A stretch of 64,000 nucleotides of DNA from Palsa-1400 sp036501625 (GCA_036501625.1 DASXZY010000018.1:31656-95655); one strand, 5' to 3'. Positions 43,659 through 52,930 are shown, counted from the stretch's first letter. Made by a program: numbers and translations. Notes: a model not told the origin generated them from the sequence alone.

Positions 43659-44882
43659 TCATTTCAATTTCAAGGCAGCCGGGAATGCGGGCATCGCGAC
43701 CTTCGCGTGCTCTTTCATTTTCAGATCGGTGCCGGTGACGACTTCTCCGCGGGCCTTTTTGACTTTGTCGATGTTGCGCGAAACGACGCCGCGTTTGCTG
43801 CAATAGAGCAGGGCCATTTCCTCGGTGATGAGGTTTTGTTCGTAAGCCTCCACGCAGGCGGAGTCGAACGTGCGCCAGCCGAAAGTGTGATTGGCTTCAA
43901 TGATCTCGTAGAAGCTCTTGCCCTCGCTCTCGCCGTGAATGATGGTTTCCTTGATGCGCAGATTGGAACCCATGATCTCCAGCAGGGCGTGGCGTCCGCC
44001 TCCCACGCGCGGAGCCAGTCGCTGGCTGATGACCCAGCGGACGGTGTCGGAAAGCCGGGTGCGGACCTGTTCCTGCTCCTCAATCTCGAACATGCCGAGG
44101 ATGCGGTTGATGGTCTGGCCGGCGTCGATGGTGTGGAGCGTGCTCAGGACCAGGTGGCCCGTCTCGGCGGCGCTGAGGCCGATCTCGACGGTCTCGCGGT
44201 CGCGCATTTCGCCGACCAGCACGACCTTCGGGGCCTGGCGCAGGGCGGCGCGCAACCCAGAGGCAAAGTTGCTGAAATCGCTGCCCATTTCCCGCTGATT
44301 GAAGGTGGCCTTCTTGTGCCCATGCACGAATTCAACCGGGTCTTCCAGCGTGATAATGTGGACCGATTTGCTGGTGTTGATCTCGTTGAGCACCGCCGCC
44401 AGCGTGGTCGATTTGCCCGAACCGGTCGCGCCCGTAACCAGCACCAGGCCGGTCTTTTCCTTGGTAACCTGTTGGAAAATCTCAGGAAGCTTGAGCTGCG
44501 CCAGCGAGGGGATTTCCGTGTTGAGCTTGCGCAGGACAATCGAATACTTGCCGCGCTGGCTGAAAATATTGACGCGAAAACGCAACCTGTCCCCCACGCT
44601 ATAGGACGCATCGCACGAACCGGTGCGGATCAGGTCCTCAGTCAAGCGCGGGTTGCCGTTGATGAGATTGAGCGCGATCATCTCGGTTTGATAGGCCGTC
44701 AGGTGATCGATGGGCGGGTTGCAGGCCACCGGCACCAATTCGCCGCTTTGCTCCACTTGCAAAGGCCGGTCCACGGTGAAGTTGAGGTCCGAAATATCCA
44801 CGCGGCGGCGGATGGCCGTGTCAATTTGCCGGTCCAATCCCAGCATGGTCGTCAGGAGGTAATCAAGTTCGCTGCGGCGCAT
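43659..44882 (-). CDS. pilT: PilT-family twitching ATPase, copy 2
   Basis: 407 residues. Walker A is GATGSGKST (151-159), with Ala where most PilTs have Pro. Walker B region: LRQAPKVVLVGEMRDRETVE; His box LSAAETGHLVLSTLHTIDAG. PilT proteins are cytoplasmic hexamers that drive pilus retraction. A C-terminal extension of about 40 residues (KKARGEVVTGTDLKMKEHA) is unusual. It starts 21 bases after the other pilT. PilU-like by position, as second copy in tandem. Confidence 0.9.
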   Translation of the reverse strand: MRRSELDYLLTTMLGLDRQIDTAIRRRVDISDLNFTVDRPLQVEQSGELVPVACNPPIDHLTAYQTEMIALNLINGNPRLTEDLIRTGSCDASYSVGDRLRFRVNIFSQRGKYSIVLRKLNTEIPSLAQLKLPEIFQQVTKEKTGLVLVTGATGSGKSTTLAAVLNEINTSKSVHIITLEDPVEFVHGHKKATFNQREMGSDFSNFASGLRAALRQAPKVVLVGEMRDRETVEIGLSAAETGHLVLSTLHTIDAGQTINRILGMFEIEEQEQVRTRLSDTVRWVISQRLAPRVGGGRHALLEIMGSNLRIKETIIHGESEGKSFYEIIEANHTFGWRTFDSACVEAYEQNLITEEMALLYCSKRGVVSRNIDKVKKARGEVVTGTDLKMKEHAKVAMPAFPAALKLK

Positions 44883-44903
44883 AAATGCAGATTCCAGCGG
44901 GCG

Positions 44904-45998
44904 TTACACTTCGTCTTCCTCGGGCGGGTGCGACAGAAATGGGCGGAATTTTTTCTTGTCCAGGCACTTGTCGTAAGCTTCATCGGAAGAGATGCGCTTC
45001 ATCTTCAAGTGATCCATGATCGAATCGTCCAGCGGGGTGTTGCCGAATTTTTTGCCGACCTGGATCATGCCGGGGATTTGGTGCGTCTTGCCTTCGCGCA
45101 CGAGGTTGGCCACGGCGGTGTTGAAAATGAGGATTTCCAGCGCGGCCACGCGGCCTTTGCGATCGACCCGCTTGAACAAATTCTGCGCGACCACTCCTTT
45201 GAGCGCCTCCGAAAGCGTGGCGCGGATTTTGTTTTGCTGGTCGCCGGGGAAAACGTCGATGATGCGGTCCACGGTCTTGGCCGCGCTGGCCGTGTGCAGT
45301 GTGCCGAAAACCAAGTGGCCCGTGCTGGCCGCGGTCAGGGCCAATTCAATCGTTTCAAGATCGCGCAATTCGCCGACCAGGACGATGTCCGGGTCTTCGC
45401 GCAAGGCTCCGCGCAGGGCGGAAGCAAACGACCGCGTGTGCAAGCCCACTTCGCGATGGTTGATCAGGCAGCTCTTGCTCTCATGCACGAATTCGATCGG
45501 GTCCTCGACCGTGATGATGTGGTCGCGCCGGTTTTTGTTGGCGTAATCGATAATGGCCGCCAGCGTGGTGGACTTGCCCGAACCTGTCGGCCCCGTCACG
45601 ACCACCAATCCCTTGTGCAGCATGGCGAATTTCTTGAGCACCGACGGCAGGGGCGCGTCGAACTTTTCGAAATCCTCGAAGGACAGCACCTTGCTGGGAA
45701 TTTGCCGGAAGACGGCCGCGATGCCGTACTTTTGCGTGAAGAAATTGGCGCGGAAGCGGGAGACGTTCGCGATCTCGTAGCCGAAATCGACATCGCCGGT
45801 TTCCTCAAACGTTTTGATCTTGTACTCAGGAGCGATCTCGTAGAGCATGATTTTGAGCTGATCGTCCTGCAGTGGAGGATAATCCACGCGGGTCAATTCG
45901 CCGTTGATTCGCAAAATGGGCGGATTGCCGGATGAAAGGTGAAGGTCCGAAGCCTTTTGCTCGAACATTAAATTGAAAAGGGCATCAATTCTGGCCAT
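44904..45998 (-). CDS. pilT: PilT-family twitching ATPase, copy 1
   Basis: 364 residues, the usual length. N-terminal PAS-like part (IDALFNLMFEQKASDLHLSSGNPPILRINGEL), Walker A GPTGSGKST (136-144), Walker B LREDPDIVLVGELRD, His box ALTAASTGHLVFGTLHT. The C-terminal AVANLVREGKTHQIPG matches the AIRNLIRE-type retraction motif, so this is the best candidate for a true retraction motor. First gene of a three-gene unit with the second pilT and the pseudo-receiver. No pilA or pilB is near. Confidence 0.93.
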   Translation of the reverse strand: MARIDALFNLMFEQKASDLHLSSGNPPILRINGELTRVDYPPLQDDQLKIMLYEIAPEYKIKTFEETGDVDFGYEIANVSRFRANFFTQKYGIAAVFRQIPSKVLSFEDFEKFDAPLPSVLKKFAMLHKGLVVVTGPTGSGKSTTLAAIIDYANKNRRDHIITVEDPIEFVHESKSCLINHREVGLHTRSFASALRGALREDPDIVLVGELRDLETIELALTAASTGHLVFGTLHTASAAKTVDRIIDVFPGDQQNKIRATLSEALKGVVAQNLFKRVDRKGRVAALEILIFNTAVANLVREGKTHQIPGMIQVGKKFGNTPLDDSIMDHLKMKRISSDEAYDKCLDKKKFRPFLSHPPEEDEV

Positions 45999-46094
45999 AC
46001 ATTACTAGTGTTGCTTGTCCCGGACGCAAACCGCGGCACACACCGCGCTCCCAGACTTATCGACAGATTTGAAGCATTCCTTGAATCAGAAACA

Positions 46095-46123
46095 TTGCGC
46101 CCGGCGGCTGGCGGCTGTAATGT
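46095..46123 (+). promoter_or_regulatory. Possible sigma-70 promoter of the small basic protein gene
   Basis: TTGCGC, a 17-base spacer, then TAATGT, about 26 bases before the ATG at 46150. Hexamers match consensus only moderately. Confidence 0.3.
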
Positions 46124-46149
46124 GGCTCCTTTATTAACGATTTTATATT

Positions 46150-46305
46150 ATGTCACAACATCGAAGCCTGCGCGCGGCCAGCACCTCGGGAGCCAAGCGC
46201 AATGTCATGAAACGATTTGAACGCGTCGCCGTTTTGAAAAAGCGCGGCCAATGGAAAACGGGCGACCGCGTTACCGGCCTGCGCAAAACCAAGAACGAGC
46301 CTTGA
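46150..46305 (+). CDS. Small basic protein (Chlamydiae/Verrucomicrobia family)
   Basis: 51 residues, highly basic, beginning MSQHRSLRAASTSGAKRNV and containing FERVAVLKKRGQWK and DRVTGLRKTK. It matches my recollection of TIGR04137, a small basic protein restricted to Chlamydiae and Verrucomicrobia with a suspected ribosome or nucleic-acid role. No catalytic motif. It is too short for most gene callers but has good codon structure. The pseudouridine synthase starts ten bases later, which fits an RNA-related role. Confidence 0.87.
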   Translation: MSQHRSLRAASTSGAKRNVMKRFERVAVLKKRGQWKTGDRVTGLRKTKNEP

Positions 46306-46314
46306 TAGGCGTCC

Positions 46315-47025
46315 GTGGTCCGTTTGCAAAAGTTCCTGGCTGAAGCCGGCGTCGCCTCCCGGCGCGCCAGCGAACGGATCGTCACGGCCGGCCGCGTCAC
46401 AGTCAATGGCCAGGTCGTGTCCGAACTGGGGACCAAAGTCGAGCCGGCCCGGGACCGCGTGACGGTCGATGGGCGGCCGGTCAAAGCCAGGCGCAAGCTC
46501 TACATCGCCCTGAATAAACCGCCCGGCTACGTCTGCACGCGCTCCGACGACCACGCGCGCGACAAGATCGCCGACCTGCTGCCCAAGGAATGGACGGATT
46601 TGTTTTCCGTTGGGCGGCTGGATTGCCAGAGCGAAGGGTTGATTTTCCTGACCAATGACGGCGATTTTTGCTTGAAGTTGACCCATCCGCGGTATCGAAT
46701 TACGCGGATTTACTTGGCCCGCGTGGAAGGCCGGGTCACGCCGGAAATGTTGCGCGCCGTCACGGCTGGCGTCCTGAGCGAGGGCGAAAAATTGCAAGCT
46801 CAGCGCGCGCGCCTGATTTCGGCCAATAATTCCACCAGCATCATGGAGTTGGCCTTAACCGAGGGCCGAAACCGGGAAGTGCGCCGGCTGGTGGCTTCGC
46901 AAGGGTTGACGGTGATCCGCTTGCAGCGCGTGCAAATTGGCCCGATCAAATTGGGCGAATTGCCCTCCGGGAAATGGCGGGCGTTGACAGAACCTGAGAT
47001 TAAATCTTTACTTGGGAAGTTATGA
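46315..47025 (+). CDS. RsuA/RluB-family pseudouridine synthase
   Basis: 236 residues that convert specific uridines of rRNA to pseudouridine. The S4 domain (VRLQKFLAEAGVASRRASERIV, about 2-22) is followed by the catalytic core: the active-site aspartate lies in GRLDCQSEGLIFLTNDGD. LNKPPGYVCTRSDD, NREVRRL and LQRVQIGPIKLGEL are also typical. The GTG at 46315 is the likely start; the stop overlaps the following gene (ATGA). RsuA and RluB act on 16S and 23S rRNA respectively; I cannot say which. Confidence 0.9.
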   Translation: MVRLQKFLAEAGVASRRASERIVTAGRVTVNGQVVSELGTKVEPARDRVTVDGRPVKARRKLYIALNKPPGYVCTRSDDHARDKIADLLPKEWTDLFSVGRLDCQSEGLIFLTNDGDFCLKLTHPRYRITRIYLARVEGRVTPEMLRAVTAGVLSEGEKLQAQRARLISANNSTSIMELALTEGRNREVRRLVASQGLTVIRLQRVQIGPIKLGELPSGKWRALTEPEIKSLLGKL

Positions 47026-48125
47026 AACTGAATGTTTGGATTCTATGCGCATTGGCGCCGCTGGCCGCGGTCGCGCTTCACGCGCAAGACACCTCGGCCA
47101 CCTTGGAAACGGCCCCGGCGGCCCCGACCAGGAAAGCGCCAGGCGTCAAAAAGAAAGTCGTGCTCGATCCGCCCGTCCCGGCCATCGTCAAGAATGCCAA
47201 CGTCAACGTGCGCGGCCGCGCCTCTTTCACCGGAGAAACTCTGGGCCATCTGCAAAAGGGCCAGACCGTGACCGTCTTGGAGCAAATCACCCTCAGCCGC
47301 GTGACCAAGGACGAGCCGGCCGAGTGGGCGCAAATCGCCATGCCTTCAGACATCCCAGTGTGGGTCGATGCCGATTTCATCAATGGCAAGGGCGATGACG
47401 TCAAAGCCCGGCGGGTCAATCTCCGCGGCGGGCCGGGAGAGAATTACAGCATCTTGGGACGCCTCGAACGCGGCGCGCCGGTTAAAGAGATCAAGCGGGA
47501 AAAGGGCTGGGTCGAGATCGAAGCTCCGACCAACGCTTATGCCTATGTCGCGGCGGCCTACTTGGATTTGCAACCCGCGCCCGCCCCCGCCCCGGTTGTG
47601 GTGACGGCCCCATCGCCTGTTCCCACGCCCGTTACGCCGCCGGATGCCCAAGGCAGTGCTGTCAATAATCCCGCGCCGCCAGTCACCGCCTCCAACACGC
47701 CGGCTTCCCCGGCGCCAGTTGTGTCCGCGCCCGCCGCTCCAGTGGCCGCCACTCCCGCCGCCCCGGCCGGTAACGACACGGATCGCGAATTGCAGGCTCT
47801 CCGCCAGGCTGAAACTAATGCCGCGGCCGGAGCGCCTGCCTCTCCCGCCGCCAACGAGCTTCTCACCCCAGCCCAACCGGAAACGCCCCGGGTCGTTACC
47901 CGCGAAGGCTTCGTACATCGCGCTTATAATATCCAGGCTCCGGCGGATTTTGAATTGCACGACGTCCAGAGCGGAAGGCTGATCGATTTCCTCCAACCCA
48001 AAAAAGGGCAAAAATTCAAAATCTTCGTTGGCACCCACGTCATCGTGACTGGGCCGGAGGGGGTCGATCCTCGCTGGCCGCGCGTCCCTTTGCTTCAGGT
48101 GGAAAGCGTCGATTTGGCTCCTTAG
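47022..48125 (+). CDS. Secreted protein with two SH3b domains and Pro/Ala linker
   Basis: 367 residues. Signal peptide (1-21). SH3b domain 1 at about 59-127 (NVNVRGRASFTGETLGHLQKGQTVTV) and domain 2 at about 128-187 (VNLRGGPGENYSILGRLERG). A Pro/Ala-rich linker (185-260) resembles a wall-spanning spacer, and a third, beta-rich C-terminal domain (about 295-367) ends with VTGPEGVDPRWP. Bacterial SH3b domains bind peptidoglycan or proteins. The start overlaps the synthase stop. Confidence 0.85.
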   Translation: MKLNVWILCALAPLAAVALHAQDTSATLETAPAAPTRKAPGVKKKVVLDPPVPAIVKNANVNVRGRASFTGETLGHLQKGQTVTVLEQITLSRVTKDEPAEWAQIAMPSDIPVWVDADFINGKGDDVKARRVNLRGGPGENYSILGRLERGAPVKEIKREKGWVEIEAPTNAYAYVAAAYLDLQPAPAPAPVVVTAPSPVPTPVTPPDAQGSAVNNPAPPVTASNTPASPAPVVSAPAAPVAATPAAPAGNDTDRELQALRQAETNAAAGAPASPAANELLTPAQPETPRVVTREGFVHRAYNIQAPADFELHDVQSGRLIDFLQPKKGQKFKIFVGTHVIVTGPEGVDPRWPRVPLLQVESVDLAP

Positions 48126-48136
48126 AGCTATCCTTA

Positions 48137-49039
48137 ATGCCTGACGGCAATCTCATTGATGGCCGGGCGATCGCGGAGGGAATTCATCAGGAAACCGCCC
48201 GGCGCGCCGCCAAAGTCCGCGAGCGCGGAGTGGCGCCGCGCCTGGTTTTTATTCGCGTCGGCGAAGACCCTGCTTCGCGGGTTTATGTGGGCATGAAGGA
48301 AAAGGCCTGCGAACGATTGGGCATTCAATCGCGCACGAACGTCCTGCCCGCCAACACGAGTCAAGATGAACTGCTGGCTTTGCTGGCCGGACTCAATGGC
48401 GACGCAGCCGTCCACGGCATCCTGGTGCAGGCGCCGCTGCCCCGCCACATTTCGGAAACAGCCATCTACGGCGCGGTCGATCCCAACAAAGACGTGGATG
48501 GTTTTCATCCCGTCAACATGGGCAAACTTCTCTTGGGCGACACGACCGGCTTCCATCCCTGCACGCCGGCGGGAATTCATGAATTGCTCATCCGCTCCGG
48601 CGTGGAAATCGCGGGCGCGGAAGTGGTGGTTTTGGGGCGGGGAAACATCGTTGGCAAACCGATGGCCGCCATGCTGTTGCAGAAAGGCAAACACGCCGGC
48701 GCGACCGTCACGCTCTGCCATTCCCAAACGCGCGACATCGCCGCGCATTGCCGCCGGGCGGACATCCTGATTGCCGCGCTGGGCGCGGCCGAGTTCGTCA
48801 AAGCCCAAATGGTCAAACCGGGCGCCGTCGTCATTGATGTCGGAGTCACTCGCGTGCCGGATGCTTCCGCGCGCGGCGGATTGCGCACGGTGGGAGACGT
48901 AGATTTTGCGGGTGTTCAACGGATCGCGGGAAAAATCACGCCCAATCCGGGCGGCGTCGGCCCGATGACTATCGCACTGCTGATGCAAAATACCCTCCGC
49001 GCCGCCGAACGTGCGGCCGGCCTGGACGGTCAAACTTAA
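48137..49039 (+). CDS. folD: Methylene-tetrahydrofolate dehydrogenase/cyclohydrolase
   Basis: 300 residues of cytosolic bifunctional enzyme in one-carbon metabolism. Visible signatures: the catalytic-site segment YVGMKEKACERLGI, VHGILVQAPLPRH, DVDGFHPVNMG, the NAD(P) loop VLGRGNIVGKPMAAML and PNPGGVGPMTIALLM. Length is normal. It starts 11 bases after the SH3 protein stop and may share its transcript. Confidence 0.94.
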   Translation: MPDGNLIDGRAIAEGIHQETARRAAKVRERGVAPRLVFIRVGEDPASRVYVGMKEKACERLGIQSRTNVLPANTSQDELLALLAGLNGDAAVHGILVQAPLPRHISETAIYGAVDPNKDVDGFHPVNMGKLLLGDTTGFHPCTPAGIHELLIRSGVEIAGAEVVVLGRGNIVGKPMAAMLLQKGKHAGATVTLCHSQTRDIAAHCRRADILIAALGAAEFVKAQMVKPGAVVIDVGVTRVPDASARGGLRTVGDVDFAGVQRIAGKITPNPGGVGPMTIALLMQNTLRAAERAAGLDGQT

Positions 49040-49058
49040 ACATAGAATTCATCGCGCC

Positions 49059-49499
49059 ATGATAAATCCATCAAGAATATTACCGGACCTGCAATGCTCC
49101 TTGTTGTGCGAGGACGTCCGCCAGGAGATGAGCGGCAGTGTCACCCTAGTGGGAGTCATCAACCATTTGCGGACACCGCAATTGCCTGTGACCGCTTTCA
49201 AACTGCTGCTGTTCAACCGCTGGACGGCCGGCTTTGGCGAATTCCGGGAAACGGTGCGGTTGATCGGCCCGGATCAGGCCACAGTAATCAAACAGGGCGA
49301 CCTCAAGTTCGCTTTGCGGGATGTCACCCACAACGCCACCAACGTCTCATTCTGGGGCCAGATCAAGTTTGACGTCCCCGGCGCCTACACTTTTGAAATC
49401 ATGGTCGATGATGTGATGAAACTGCGCTTTCCGATGGTCATTGAGCTTGTGCCGCCGCCAGGCGCGCCAGCCGAGGGCGGCGCCAAACGGGGGCCATGA
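49059..49499 (+). CDS. Conserved protein of unknown function (DUF6941-like)
   Basis: 146 residues, no signal peptide. CEDVRQEMSGSVTLVGVINHL and FWGQIKFDVPGAYTFEIMVDDVMKLRFPM suggest an all-beta fold of the DUF6941 type; I am fairly but not fully sure of the family. The stop overlaps the next gene's ATG by four bases, so the two are coupled. The C-terminal tail is Pro/Gly-rich. Confidence 0.7.
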   Translation: MINPSRILPDLQCSLLCEDVRQEMSGSVTLVGVINHLRTPQLPVTAFKLLLFNRWTAGFGEFRETVRLIGPDQATVIKQGDLKFALRDVTHNATNVSFWGQIKFDVPGAYTFEIMVDDVMKLRFPMVIELVPPPGAPAEGGAKRGP

Positions 49500-50356
49500 A
49501 CTCGGAAGCCCAGGGCGCGGATGCGCCTTCGGCCTGCCAGCCGTTCACGTTTGGCGGGGTGGCCGCTTTCGCGGGCGCGCGGCTGGGAAGATTGCTGGCG
49601 GTTGAGCTGGCTGTTGCCGTCATCGCCGCCGGGGCTGTCGTCTGGTTCCTGTACCGCGCCTATTGCCCGGTTATTTTGCAGGCCATCCAAAACATGCCGG
49701 AGACGGCGCGCGTGGCGAACGGCGCGTTGCAAGGCGTGCCCGACACCTTCGTTGCTGAGTCCCGGTTTCTGGCCATTGCCGCGCGGCCCGCGTCTGGCGG
49801 AGAGATCGGCCAGGATGCGGATCTGCAACTGCAATTGCGTCCGAACGACGTTTGCACCGGCTCGGTCTTCTGGCCGGATTGGGGCTGGGTATTTCCGTAC
49901 GGACGCCATGCGTCCGTCAATCTGGCGCGCTCGAATTTGGAACCCTGGTGGAGCGCGTGGCAGCCAGTCCTTCTGGCAGGGGCGGGTGCGGCCACCGTGC
50001 TTTGGATGTTCCTGGTTTGGGGCGTGCTGGCGGCGATTTACATGGCTCCGGCGAAATTTGTGGCCTGGTTCGCAGATCGCGCTTTGCCATGGGGCGCCGC
50101 CTGGCGGATGGCTTCAGCCGCGTTGATGCCGGGCGCGGTCTTCATGGCCGCAGCCATCTTGCTCTATGGCTGGAGCGTCCTGGATTTGGTCGGATTGTCC
50201 TTCTGCTTCGCGGTCCACGTCATCATCAGTTGGATTTACGTGGCGGGCGGGGCCTGCAAAGTGGCACGGCTTTATCCCAATCAGTCCAATCGCAACCCAT
50301 TCACAGCGTTGGATTTGCCCGGAGACAAACCCGCCGCACCTCCCACACAGGAATGA
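49496..50356 (+). CDS. Multi-pass membrane protein, unknown function
   Basis: 286 residues with about five hydrophobic segments: LLAVELAVAVIAAGAVVWFL, VLLAGAGAATVLWMFLVWGVLAAIY, LMPGAVFMAAAILLYGWSVLDLVG and LSFCFAVHVIISWIYVAG are clear. A large extracytoplasmic loop (about 57-150) lies after TM1. No known transporter or enzyme signature was seen. It is coupled to the DUF6941-like gene. Confidence 0.75.
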   Translation: MNSEAQGADAPSACQPFTFGGVAAFAGARLGRLLAVELAVAVIAAGAVVWFLYRAYCPVILQAIQNMPETARVANGALQGVPDTFVAESRFLAIAARPASGGEIGQDADLQLQLRPNDVCTGSVFWPDWGWVFPYGRHASVNLARSNLEPWWSAWQPVLLAGAGAATVLWMFLVWGVLAAIYMAPAKFVAWFADRALPWGAAWRMASAALMPGAVFMAAAILLYGWSVLDLVGLSFCFAVHVIISWIYVAGGACKVARLYPNQSNRNPFTALDLPGDKPAAPPTQE

Positions 50357-50453
50357 CGGGTGGCGTTTTTGACGATGGCACGGGCTTTGCTAAATCACTC
50401 GCGTGAAACAGACAACGCCCGAAGGGGTTTGGAATTGAGAACCTGAAGCAAGT

Positions 50454-50678
50454 ATGCCAATCAAAAACGGCGAGAGCGATACGGCGATTCTGCGCAATGC
50501 GAAGCGAAGGCAGCCCATTCGCATACGACAAAACAAGAACCTCAACGGGATGGCGCAATTGCGGGCCGAGAACGAGGCCTTGCGCAACCAAATCGTCAGC
50601 CTGCAAGTGCAGTGGGATATTTTGAAAACGACGCTCGGCGTGCTTTCGACGACTGTTTGCACTCAAGAGGCGGCCTGA
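50454..50678 (+). CDS. Possible small coiled-coil protein
   Basis: 74 residues with a basic start (ILRNAKRRQPIRIRQNK) and a leucine-heptad segment MAQLRAENEALRNQIVSLQV that is a good coiled coil. The end overlaps the convergent P-type ATPase gene by 16 bases. No family recognised. Composition (Arg, Gln, Leu heptads) supports coding, but it stands alone and has a weak start context. Confidence 0.42.
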   Translation: MPIKNGESDTAILRNAKRRQPIRIRQNKNLNGMAQLRAENEALRNQIVSLQVQWDILKTTLGVLSTTVCTQEAA

Positions 50679-52930
50679 GCGCCCCGGTCCGCGGCGGGCT
50701 TGGAGGCAAAACGGCCCAGGCGCAGCGCGTTGCCAATTACAATCAAATCCGAGAATCCCATCGCGGCGGCGCAGAGAATCGGGCTGAGAAAACCGAGGGC
50801 CGCCAGCGGCACGGCGGCGGCGTTGTAGAAAAAGGCCCAAAATATATTCTGCCGAATCGTGGCGAGGGTTGCCCGTGCCAAAGCCAGCGCTTCGGGCGCG
50901 GCCTCGATGCCGGAATTTAGCAAAATTATATCTGACGCTTCGCCCGCGATGTCGCTGGCCTGGCTTACGGCGATTCCCAAATCGGCCTGTTCCAGCGCGG
51001 GGGCGTCGTTGATGCCATCGCCGACGAACGCCACTTTCTCGCCCCGGGCCTGAAGCTGGCGCACCAAGTCGGCTTTCCCTTCAGGCGGGACTTGGGCGAA
51101 AATATTTTCCGGTGCGATGCCGGCTTCCGCGGCCGTGGCGTTCGCGGCCAGCGGTTGGTCGCCCGTAACCATGAAAACCTTCAGTCCGCGTTCTTCGAGT
51201 TGACGAACCACGCTCCGGGCGCTCGGCCTGACTTTGTCCTGGAGCGCGATGAAGGCGCGCAAATTCCCATCCACGGCCAAGCCGAGGATGGTTGAACCTT
51301 GCGCGGCCCACTTGTTGACAAATTCGGACGGCTCCGGCCACGCGACGCCGCGTTTCCGCAGCCACGCCAGCGAGCCGAGGCGCGCGACCGAACCGGATGC
51401 CAATGCCGCCTGCACGCCGCCGCCCGCGATCTCGCGCCAATCTTTGAGACCCGCGTCCTCAACGGCGCCGCGCTCTCCAAATTTCGCCACTGCTTGGCTG
51501 AATGGGTGTTTTGACCCGGAAGCCAGCGCCGCGGCCAGCGGCAGGTCATCGCCTTGGGTGTCCACGACGGCGGGTTTGCCTTCGGTCAAAGTGCCCGTCT
51601 TATCGGTTAGCAGGACGGTGATCGTTCCGGCTTTTTCCAAAGCAACGGCGTCTCGAATTAAAATACCGCGCCGGGCCGCCACGGTCGCCCCGGCCATCAT
51701 CGCAACCGGCGTGGCGATCCCCAATGCGCACGGGCAAGCGACGATCAGGACGGCAATCGCGCTCAGAATGGCGGCCGCCAGGGGCGTCGTGAATGCGTGC
51801 GGCGCCCAGAGATAATGCCCAAGCAAATCGCTGAACTGGCGCGCCTGCCGGGGCGCCAAGCCCCACCAAAGGGCGGCCACCACCGCCACCAGCACGACCA
51901 CCGGCACAAACACGCTGCTAACTTGATCCGCCAGCCGCTGAATTCGCGCGCGGCTGTTCCGCGCCCGTTCCACCGCCGCGCCGATGCGGGCCATGGCCGT
52001 GGACTCGCCCACGGCGGTGACCTCCACCACGGCCTGCCCGTTTAAATCGAGCGTCCCCGCGTAAATCAGGCTGCGCGTTTCTTTTTCCACGGGCGTCGAT
52101 TCACCGGTCAGCATCGCTTCATCCATGCTGCATGGGCCGCTCACCAGATGGCCGTCGATAGGTGCGCGGTCTCCCGGCCGCAGCACGATTTTATCGCCAG
52201 GCCGCAATTCAGAAACCTGGATTTCGGCTTCGGAGCCATCGGCTTGGAGGCGCCGCGCGGTGGCTGGGGCCAGGCGAAAAAGCGCGCGCATGGAACTTTC
52301 GGCGTGTTCGCTGGCGCGTGCTTCCATCCAATGGCCAATGCTGATGAGCGTGATGATGGCCGCCGCCTCCATGAAATAGAGATGCGCGCCCTGCCCGGAA
52401 ATCAACTCCCACACGCTGAACAAAAATGCGGTGGTGGAACCCAGCGCCACCAGCGTGTCCATGTTGGATCGGCCCGATTTGAGTTGCTGCCAGGCGCCTC
52501 GGTAGAATCTCGCGCCGCACACAGCCTGCACGGGCAGCGCCAGCGCGAATGCAAGCCAGTGGAACCATGTTTTCATGCCCAGCCCAAACACCCATTCGCC
52601 CGCCATCAAAGGAACCGTGCCGGCGAGACCGACGACGACATTAATACGCCAGCCAGCCATGGGGGCGGGCGGCCTCGCGGTTTCGGCATCCGCAGAGGCT
52701 GGCTGCGCGGCGTAACCGGCGGCGCGAACGGCCTCAGACAACGCGGGCAGGTTGGGCCGGGCGTCGGACCGCCAGCGCACCCGCGCCTTGCCGTCCGGCA
52801 AAGAGACATCGGCGCTGGCCACGCCCGCCACTTGTTGCAGGGCATCAGTGACCGAACGCGCACAGTGGGCGCAATTCATCCCGGAAATCACCAAGTCGCT
52901 GCGAGGCCCGGCTTGAATAGCAGACGCCAT
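50663..52930 (-). CDS. copA: Copper/heavy-metal P1B-type ATPase
   Basis: 755 residues, inner membrane. One HMA domain with GMNCAHC (Cys20, Cys23), then eight predicted helices. Ion-site motif CPC in helix 6 (IVACPCALGIATPVAMM) indicates a monovalent copper-type pump. Phosphorylation site DKTGT (about 443), LTGES actuator motif, and GDGINDAPAL hinge are all intact, so it is probably active. It exports Cu(I) or a similar metal. Its start codon abuts that of ubiE on the opposite strand. Confidence 0.93.
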   Translation of the reverse strand: MASAIQAGPRSDLVISGMNCAHCARSVTDALQQVAGVASADVSLPDGKARVRWRSDARPNLPALSEAVRAAGYAAQPASADAETARPPAPMAGWRINVVVGLAGTVPLMAGEWVFGLGMKTWFHWLAFALALPVQAVCGARFYRGAWQQLKSGRSNMDTLVALGSTTAFLFSVWELISGQGAHLYFMEAAAIITLISIGHWMEARASEHAESSMRALFRLAPATARRLQADGSEAEIQVSELRPGDKIVLRPGDRAPIDGHLVSGPCSMDEAMLTGESTPVEKETRSLIYAGTLDLNGQAVVEVTAVGESTAMARIGAAVERARNSRARIQRLADQVSSVFVPVVVLVAVVAALWWGLAPRQARQFSDLLGHYLWAPHAFTTPLAAAILSAIAVLIVACPCALGIATPVAMMAGATVAARRGILIRDAVALEKAGTITVLLTDKTGTLTEGKPAVVDTQGDDLPLAAALASGSKHPFSQAVAKFGERGAVEDAGLKDWREIAGGGVQAALASGSVARLGSLAWLRKRGVAWPEPSEFVNKWAAQGSTILGLAVDGNLRAFIALQDKVRPSARSVVRQLEERGLKVFMVTGDQPLAANATAAEAGIAPENIFAQVPPEGKADLVRQLQARGEKVAFVGDGINDAPALEQADLGIAVSQASDIAGEASDIILLNSGIEAAPEALALARATLATIRQNIFWAFFYNAAAVPLAALGFLSPILCAAAMGFSDLIVIGNALRLGRFASKPAADRGAQAAS

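Noticed and set aside
42231..45935. A 1234-codon open frame on the plus strand opposite nadK, tlyA and both pilT genes
   Set aside because: It is antisense to four well-supported genes and its product has no domain pattern; high GC content makes long antisense frames common.
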